A stretch of 64,000 nucleotides of DNA from Gemmatimonadota bacterium. GTDB taxonomy: Bacteria; Latescibacterota; UBA2968; UBA8231. A model generated the notes under the pieces. The model did not search any database, was not told where the DNA came from, and saw only the letters and a list, made by a program, of their open reading frames with translations. The position numbers and the translations under genes were made by a program. This document shows, piece by piece, positions 60,409-64,000 of the stretch; positions within the stretch are counted from its first letter, which is position 1; every line of letters begins with the position of its first letter. The stretch is taken from positions 20,948 to 84,947 of the forward strand of contig VXOR01000083.1 of the NCBI GenBank assembly GCA_009840005.1, read 5' to 3'.

Positions 60409-60807
60409 TTATTCCATAGCTCGGAGGCGATTCAGTTCACCGGACCAATTGAGAATGTGCATATCTGCCGTCACCAACTGGTAGCCGGCCAATGCGGTGG
60501 CAATTATCAGGCGATCCGCCGGGTCTCCATGTATCCCGGCGAGTTGGCCCGCACGAAGCGCCGTTCCGCCGTCAACGGCAACTTCCACTAGCCCTCGTTG
60601 TAGAAGATCTCGCCGCCACGAGTGGAAATCTAGCTTAAGTTCCAGTCGGCCTTTGCTCTCTAGCATGGCGACTTCCCAGAATGAGATCGCAGAAACAGCG
60701 GCTTCACCCACTTCCCAAGCGCGGTCTATTGCTTGGCGAGCATTCGCTCCCAGCCGCTCATTGCCGGACTCCATCCATAGGAGAACATGGGTGTCAAGAA
60801 GAATCAA
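60409..60807 (-). CDS. vapC: VapC-family PIN-domain toxin
   Basis: The 132-residue PIN domain has Asp5 in LLDTHVLLW, Glu in FWEVAML and the C-terminal acidic pair in GDPADRLIIATA and TADMHIL. VapC cleaves tRNA or rRNA. It follows the Phd-type antitoxin by 37 bases and precedes hsdM by 5. It looks intact. Confidence 0.92.
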   Translation of the reverse strand: MILLDTHVLLWMESGNERLGANARQAIDRAWEVGEAAVSAISFWEVAMLESKGRLELKLDFHSWRRDLLQRGLVEVAVDGGTALRAGQLAGIHGDPADRLIIATALAGYQLVTADMHILNWSGELNRLRAME

Positions 60808-60844
60808 CGGTTCGCCCCCCAGATTTTGAAGTCGTTATTTCCAT

Positions 60845-61141
60845 TCATGGCTTGTCTGGGTTTTTTCCTTGGATGAGCGCCAGTTCTCTTTCCTCATCCC
60901 AGTCAAATTCCAGAGGAGAAATAATGTCCCCGAGTATCCGTATCTGGTCTCGATTGCGGCCAAACATGGTCGGTTCCTCGTCGCGATAGGGTACGAGGCG
61001 CGACACTGGGCGGCCGTTCTTGGTAATGACAATCTCGACGCCGCTGTCCGCGACCTCGTCCATCAGCTTGAGGCATTTGGTCTTGAACTCAGATGCCTTG
61101 ATCGTCCGAACATTGGTCAGGTTGTCGCTGTGTGTAGCCAT
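60845..61141 (-). CDS. Phd/YefM-type antitoxin partner of VapC
   Basis: The 98-residue protein has RTIKASEFKTKCLKLMDEVA and VEIVITKNGRPVSRLVPY, the DNA-binding Phd fold, then an acidic toxin-binding tail (EFDWDEERELAL). GGAG precedes ATG 61141. A tandem 11-base repeat immediately upstream is a likely autoregulatory site. Phd-type antitoxins are often paired with VapC PIN toxins. Confidence 0.9.
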   Translation of the reverse strand: MATHSDNLTNVRTIKASEFKTKCLKLMDEVADSGVEIVITKNGRPVSRLVPYRDEEPTMFGRNRDQIRILGDIISPLEFDWDEERELALIQGKNPDKP

Positions 61142-61162
61142 AGCACGGTCTCCGCAAGTTAG

Positions 61163-61184
61163 TTGGTATATATTTGGTATATAT
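61163..61184. promoter_or_regulatory. Tandem 11-bp operator-like repeat upstream of the VapC antitoxin
   Basis: TTGGTATATAT is repeated exactly twice without gap, putting the two sites one helical turn apart, 22-43 bases upstream of the antitoxin ATG. The A+T-rich core overlaps the likely promoter, the usual place for antitoxin-toxin autorepression. Confidence 0.55.
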
Positions 61185-61238
61185 GCTGATTATCACAATT
61201 AATGAAGATGTGGTATTGCACATTGATTGCAAGTCGCA

Positions 61239-63578
61239 CTAAGCGGCGGTATCGTAAATAGCCTCTGCAAGCTCCTGCACGGCGGCAATGTACTCGTTCC
61301 TGCCGCCGAAGTGCCGAACCAACTCTATAGGTGTACCAAGGTCGGACAGCGGCTGCACGCGCAGGACGCCCAAGTCTTCGACCGAGACCAGTCCTTCGTC
61401 CGCGTACTTATCGAGCAGAGCGTCGAGCACGGCGCGGGCTTGTTCGCCGTAGCGGGTAAATACGTCCCGCTTCTTCACGTTCGCAGCCCGCTCGCGCCGG
61501 GTGAGCGGTGGCTGGCCATAGACCACATGGCAGATCAGGTCGAAAGCGTCCATGTCTCGACCAACCCGCTCGCGCAACGCTTCAAAGAACACGCCCTGCT
61601 CGCTCAGTTCGTCGATCACCGCCGCCTTCCGGTCTGCTCCAGACCAACGCTGCAAGAAGTCGTCTAGAGTCGCGTACTCCGCTTGGACCGTCTTCCGGGT
61701 GTAGTCAGCTAGCGACTCGGTGACGAGCCGACCGTCCTTGCTGTAGTACTGGACGCGCTCGGCGATAACCTCGACCTCGACTCCACTGACGACGAATTTC
61801 TTGGGACCCTCTGGCGGTGGGTCTGGGCCGATTTCTTCGCCTCCCCCGTTCCCTCCTATATCATCCGGCGGCATCGGACCACTGTCCTCCTCGGGCGCAT
61901 AGACGACAACCGGCTCCCCATCGAAATCCGGGTCGGCAAACAGTTCAGTCGCCTTCTTGAAGTCCATAATGGTGAACCACAACTTGCCCATGTCCTCGTG
62001 AATACGGGTGCCGCGTCCGATGATCTGCTTGAACTCAATAAGCGACTCAATGCGCTGGTCGAGCACAATGAGTTTACAAGTCATCACATCTACTCCGGTC
62101 GTCAACAGCTTCGAGGTGGTGGCGATGACCGGGTAGCGCCGCTCAGGGTGGATGAAGTCATCGAGCGCGAGTTGACCGTCCTCGCTGTCACTAGTGATGC
62201 GAACCACGAACTTTGAGGCATTACCAGCTTCCTGCGGCAGGCACTTGGCGACCTCGTTGACCAGCGCCGAACGCATCCTCTCGGCATGATCGATGTTCTC
62301 GCAGAAGACGATGGTCTTGCCGTAGGGGTCAGTCTCCAACATATACGCGACGACCTTCTCGGCCACGCGCCGGGTCCGCTCATTCAGGACCAACATCCGG
62401 TCCATGTCGCTTTGGTTGTAGATGCGGTCTTCGATCTCTTGGCCGAGGTCGTCGGTCATGCACTTCGGAGGCCGCCAGCCCTGCAAGTCCTTGTCGAGGT
62501 CAATACGCACGACTTTAAAAGGCGCGAGAAAACCGTCCTCAATGCCCTGCTTGAGGCTGTAGGTATAGATGGGGTCGCCAAAATAACTAAGCGTACTAAC
62601 CTCGGTGGTCTCCTTCGGCGTCGCCGTAAGCCCGAGTTGGATGGCTGGCTCGAAATAGTCGAGAATCTCCCGCCACGCACTGGCCTCGCGGGCACTGCCC
62701 CGATGACACTCGTCAATGACCACCAAGTCGAAAAATTCTCGGCTAAACTGCCGGTAAATGTTCTTATCCTCTTCGTTGCCGCTGACGGCTTGGTAAAGCG
62801 CGATATAAATCTCGTAACTCGGGTCCATATCGCGGTTGCGTACCTTGGTCATCACCGGGCCAAAAGGCTTGAAGTCGTTGGTGACAGTCTGATCCGCGAG
62901 AATATTCCGGTCCACGAGGAACAGCACCCGCTTAACCTTCTCGGCTTTCCACAGCCGCCATATAATCTGAAAGACCGAGAACGTCTTGCCGGTGCCGGTG
63001 GCCATGACCATCAGCACTCGGCGCTGTCCCCGCGTAATGGCTTCGACTGCTCGCTGAATGGCAACGCGCTGATAGTACCGAGGCTCCTTGCCGACTAGAT
63101 CTGCGTAGTAAGGCTGACGGACGAGCTTATCAGATTCTTCGTCGAGTCCCTTCCAAGCCCGATACTGCCGCCACAACTTGTCCGGGGACGGGAACTCATC
63201 CAGACCGATTTGCTTTTCTATGGAGTCCGACTGGCCGGTGCGGTCGTGGAACAGAAAGGCGTCGCCATTTGACGAAAACACAAACGGCACGTCGAGAGAT
63301 TCGGCATAGCCAAGTGCTTGCTGCATCCCGCCGCCGATCGGGTGGCTGTTGTCCTTGGCTTCGACCACGGCGAGCGGCAGGTTGGATTGGTAAAACAATA
63401 AATAGTCAGCGCGCTTCTTCTTGCCACGCGAGCCTAGCTTGCCCCGGACAATAACCCGACCATCCGTGAAGGTGTATTCGCGGCGGACCTGCGTGCTTTG
63501 ATCCCACCCGGCCCCGATTATCGCCGGGGTGATGAAAGCGTCGCATATCTCCGCCTCGTTCAGGCGATTCTTGTCCAT
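61239..63578 (-). CDS. hsdR: Type I restriction endonuclease/translocase HsdR
   Basis: The 779-residue protein has an N-terminal PD-(D/E)XK nuclease domain (DYLLFYQSNLPLAVVEAKDN), then SF2 helicase motifs: MATGTGKTFSVF, DECHRGSAREASAWREILDY, LGLTATPKE and QIIGRGTR. The C-terminus is the HsdM-binding helical region. ATG 63578 is taken as the start; an in-frame TTG at 63621-63623 adds 15 residues. It is separated from hsdM by the VapC pair, so its transcript probably differs or reads through. Confidence 0.94.
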   Translation of the reverse strand: MDKNRLNEAEICDAFITPAIIGAGWDQSTQVRREYTFTDGRVIVRGKLGSRGKKKRADYLLFYQSNLPLAVVEAKDNSHPIGGGMQQALGYAESLDVPFVFSSNGDAFLFHDRTGQSDSIEKQIGLDEFPSPDKLWRQYRAWKGLDEESDKLVRQPYYADLVGKEPRYYQRVAIQRAVEAITRGQRRVLMVMATGTGKTFSVFQIIWRLWKAEKVKRVLFLVDRNILADQTVTNDFKPFGPVMTKVRNRDMDPSYEIYIALYQAVSGNEEDKNIYRQFSREFFDLVVIDECHRGSAREASAWREILDYFEPAIQLGLTATPKETTEVSTLSYFGDPIYTYSLKQGIEDGFLAPFKVVRIDLDKDLQGWRPPKCMTDDLGQEIEDRIYNQSDMDRMLVLNERTRRVAEKVVAYMLETDPYGKTIVFCENIDHAERMRSALVNEVAKCLPQEAGNASKFVVRITSDSEDGQLALDDFIHPERRYPVIATTSKLLTTGVDVMTCKLIVLDQRIESLIEFKQIIGRGTRIHEDMGKLWFTIMDFKKATELFADPDFDGEPVVVYAPEEDSGPMPPDDIGGNGGGEEIGPDPPPEGPKKFVVSGVEVEVIAERVQYYSKDGRLVTESLADYTRKTVQAEYATLDDFLQRWSGADRKAAVIDELSEQGVFFEALRERVGRDMDAFDLICHVVYGQPPLTRRERAANVKKRDVFTRYGEQARAVLDALLDKYADEGLVSVEDLGVLRVQPLSDLGTPIELVRHFGGRNEYIAAVQELAEAIYDTAA

Positions 63579-63756
63579 CCTTGGTTCCCAAATCGCATAA
63601 TCGTGTATAACGGAGTCGTACAAACTCGGCTAAGTGCCCTATTTTCGCAAAGGAGCCGTCCTCCCGTCAGGCCGAAACGCACACCGGACTTGACCAAGCC
63701 GCTTGCTTACTATGCAGTGCAGAGTCATCTTAAAGAGAAACAATGGAGCTTTCTTT

Positions 63757-64000
63757 ATGGACTACAGAGTACCCCTTGTCCTGACGCCACAGCCTGAAGG
63801 CGGATACACTGTTACTTCCCCTTTGTTCCCAGAATTGATAACAGAGGGAGACTCTATAGACGAGGCATTGGAAAACGTCGCTGATGCGTTCTCTGCCGTT
63901 ATTGAGCTATATGAAGATCTAGGACGCTCACTCCCTCAGCATACCCAGATTCTCGACTCAAATAGCCCCGTGTGGTTGGAAACTGTAGTGTCCACCTCGT
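63757..64000 (+). CDS. HicB-like antitoxin, C-terminus beyond the window
   Basis: The 81 visible codons begin DYRVPLVLTPQPEGGYTVTS and continue ELITEGDSIDEALENVADAF, the HicB RNase-H-like core. HicB neutralises the HicA mRNA interferase, whose gene should lie next to it but is not seen in the 178 bases upstream; it may follow beyond 64000, or this may be a solitary HicB-like protein. GGAG lies 9 bases before ATG 63757. Confidence 0.8.
   Translation, partial: MDYRVPLVLTPQPEGGYTVTSPLFPELITEGDSIDEALENVADAFSAVIELYEDLGRSLPQHTQILDSNSPVWLETVVSTS

Noticed and set aside
63690..63716. A promoter before the HicB-like gene
   Set aside because: TTGACC is followed only by poor -10 matches at wrong spacing (TATGCA at 15).

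Overview
The window looks like a chromosomal piece of an uncultured Gram-negative bacterium. It carries a TonB-dependent receptor, several lipoproteins, Lnt and LysM envelope proteins. It is rich in Gfo/Idh/MocA oxidoreductases, amidohydrolases, cupins and TIM-barrel isomerases, and its core genes are GC-rich with frequent TTG/GTG starts. That mix recalls Latescibacterota or related sponge/marine heterotrophs, but no 16S rRNA is present, so this is an inference with low confidence.

1-16.5 kb holds mostly core genes. A secreted putative-Ig repeat protein runs off the left edge, followed by an HNH protein and rpsT (TTG start). Then comes a four-gene minus-strand cluster, cysM-mec-cysO-cysK, which is the protein-thiocarboxylate route to cysteine known from Mycobacterium tuberculosis. 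Here the carrier protein ends Gly-Gly-Ser, so the JAMM protease probably has to trim it. aspS, a lipoprotein plus LysM pair, phoH-pgpH-ybeY-corC, an initiator tRNA, a small sigma-4-like protein and lnt follow on the plus strand.

16.5-47.9 kb is a catabolic region made of long, tightly overlapping minus-strand operons. They encode Gfo/Idh enzymes, a DapA-family lyase, cupins, MATE, an alkyltransferase-like DNA repair protein, a KDG-type kinase, amidohydrolases, P450, a CaiB transferase, a GHMP kinase, a TonB receptor with two lipoproteins, an enolase-superfamily enzyme, M42 peptidase and an SSS symporter. Interruptions include a truncated AAA ATPase, a PD-(D/E)XK/AAA protein, a YefM-YoeB pair whose toxin has a nonsense codon, and dispersed palindromic repeats, two of which sit in frame inside genes.

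48-64 kb is a defence and toxin-antitoxin island, visibly more A+T-rich in its centre. It holds Uma2, a fused antitoxin with its RelE-type toxin, remnants of another TA pair, and a Gp37/Gp68-like protein. A complete ubiquitin-like conjugation operon follows: multi-Ub, E2-like, JAB-E1, DUF6527, OLD-like ATPase. Divergent from it is an operon of XRE repressor, ImmA/IrrE protease, two ThsB-like TIR proteins and a small multi-spanning membrane protein. Last come a type I restriction system (hsdR, hsdM, half-length hsdS) with a VapBC pair between hsdR and hsdM, and a partial HicB-like gene. The divergent ubiquitin-like and TIR/membrane operons, sharing one 365-bp control region, are the best candidates for an incompletely described immune system.
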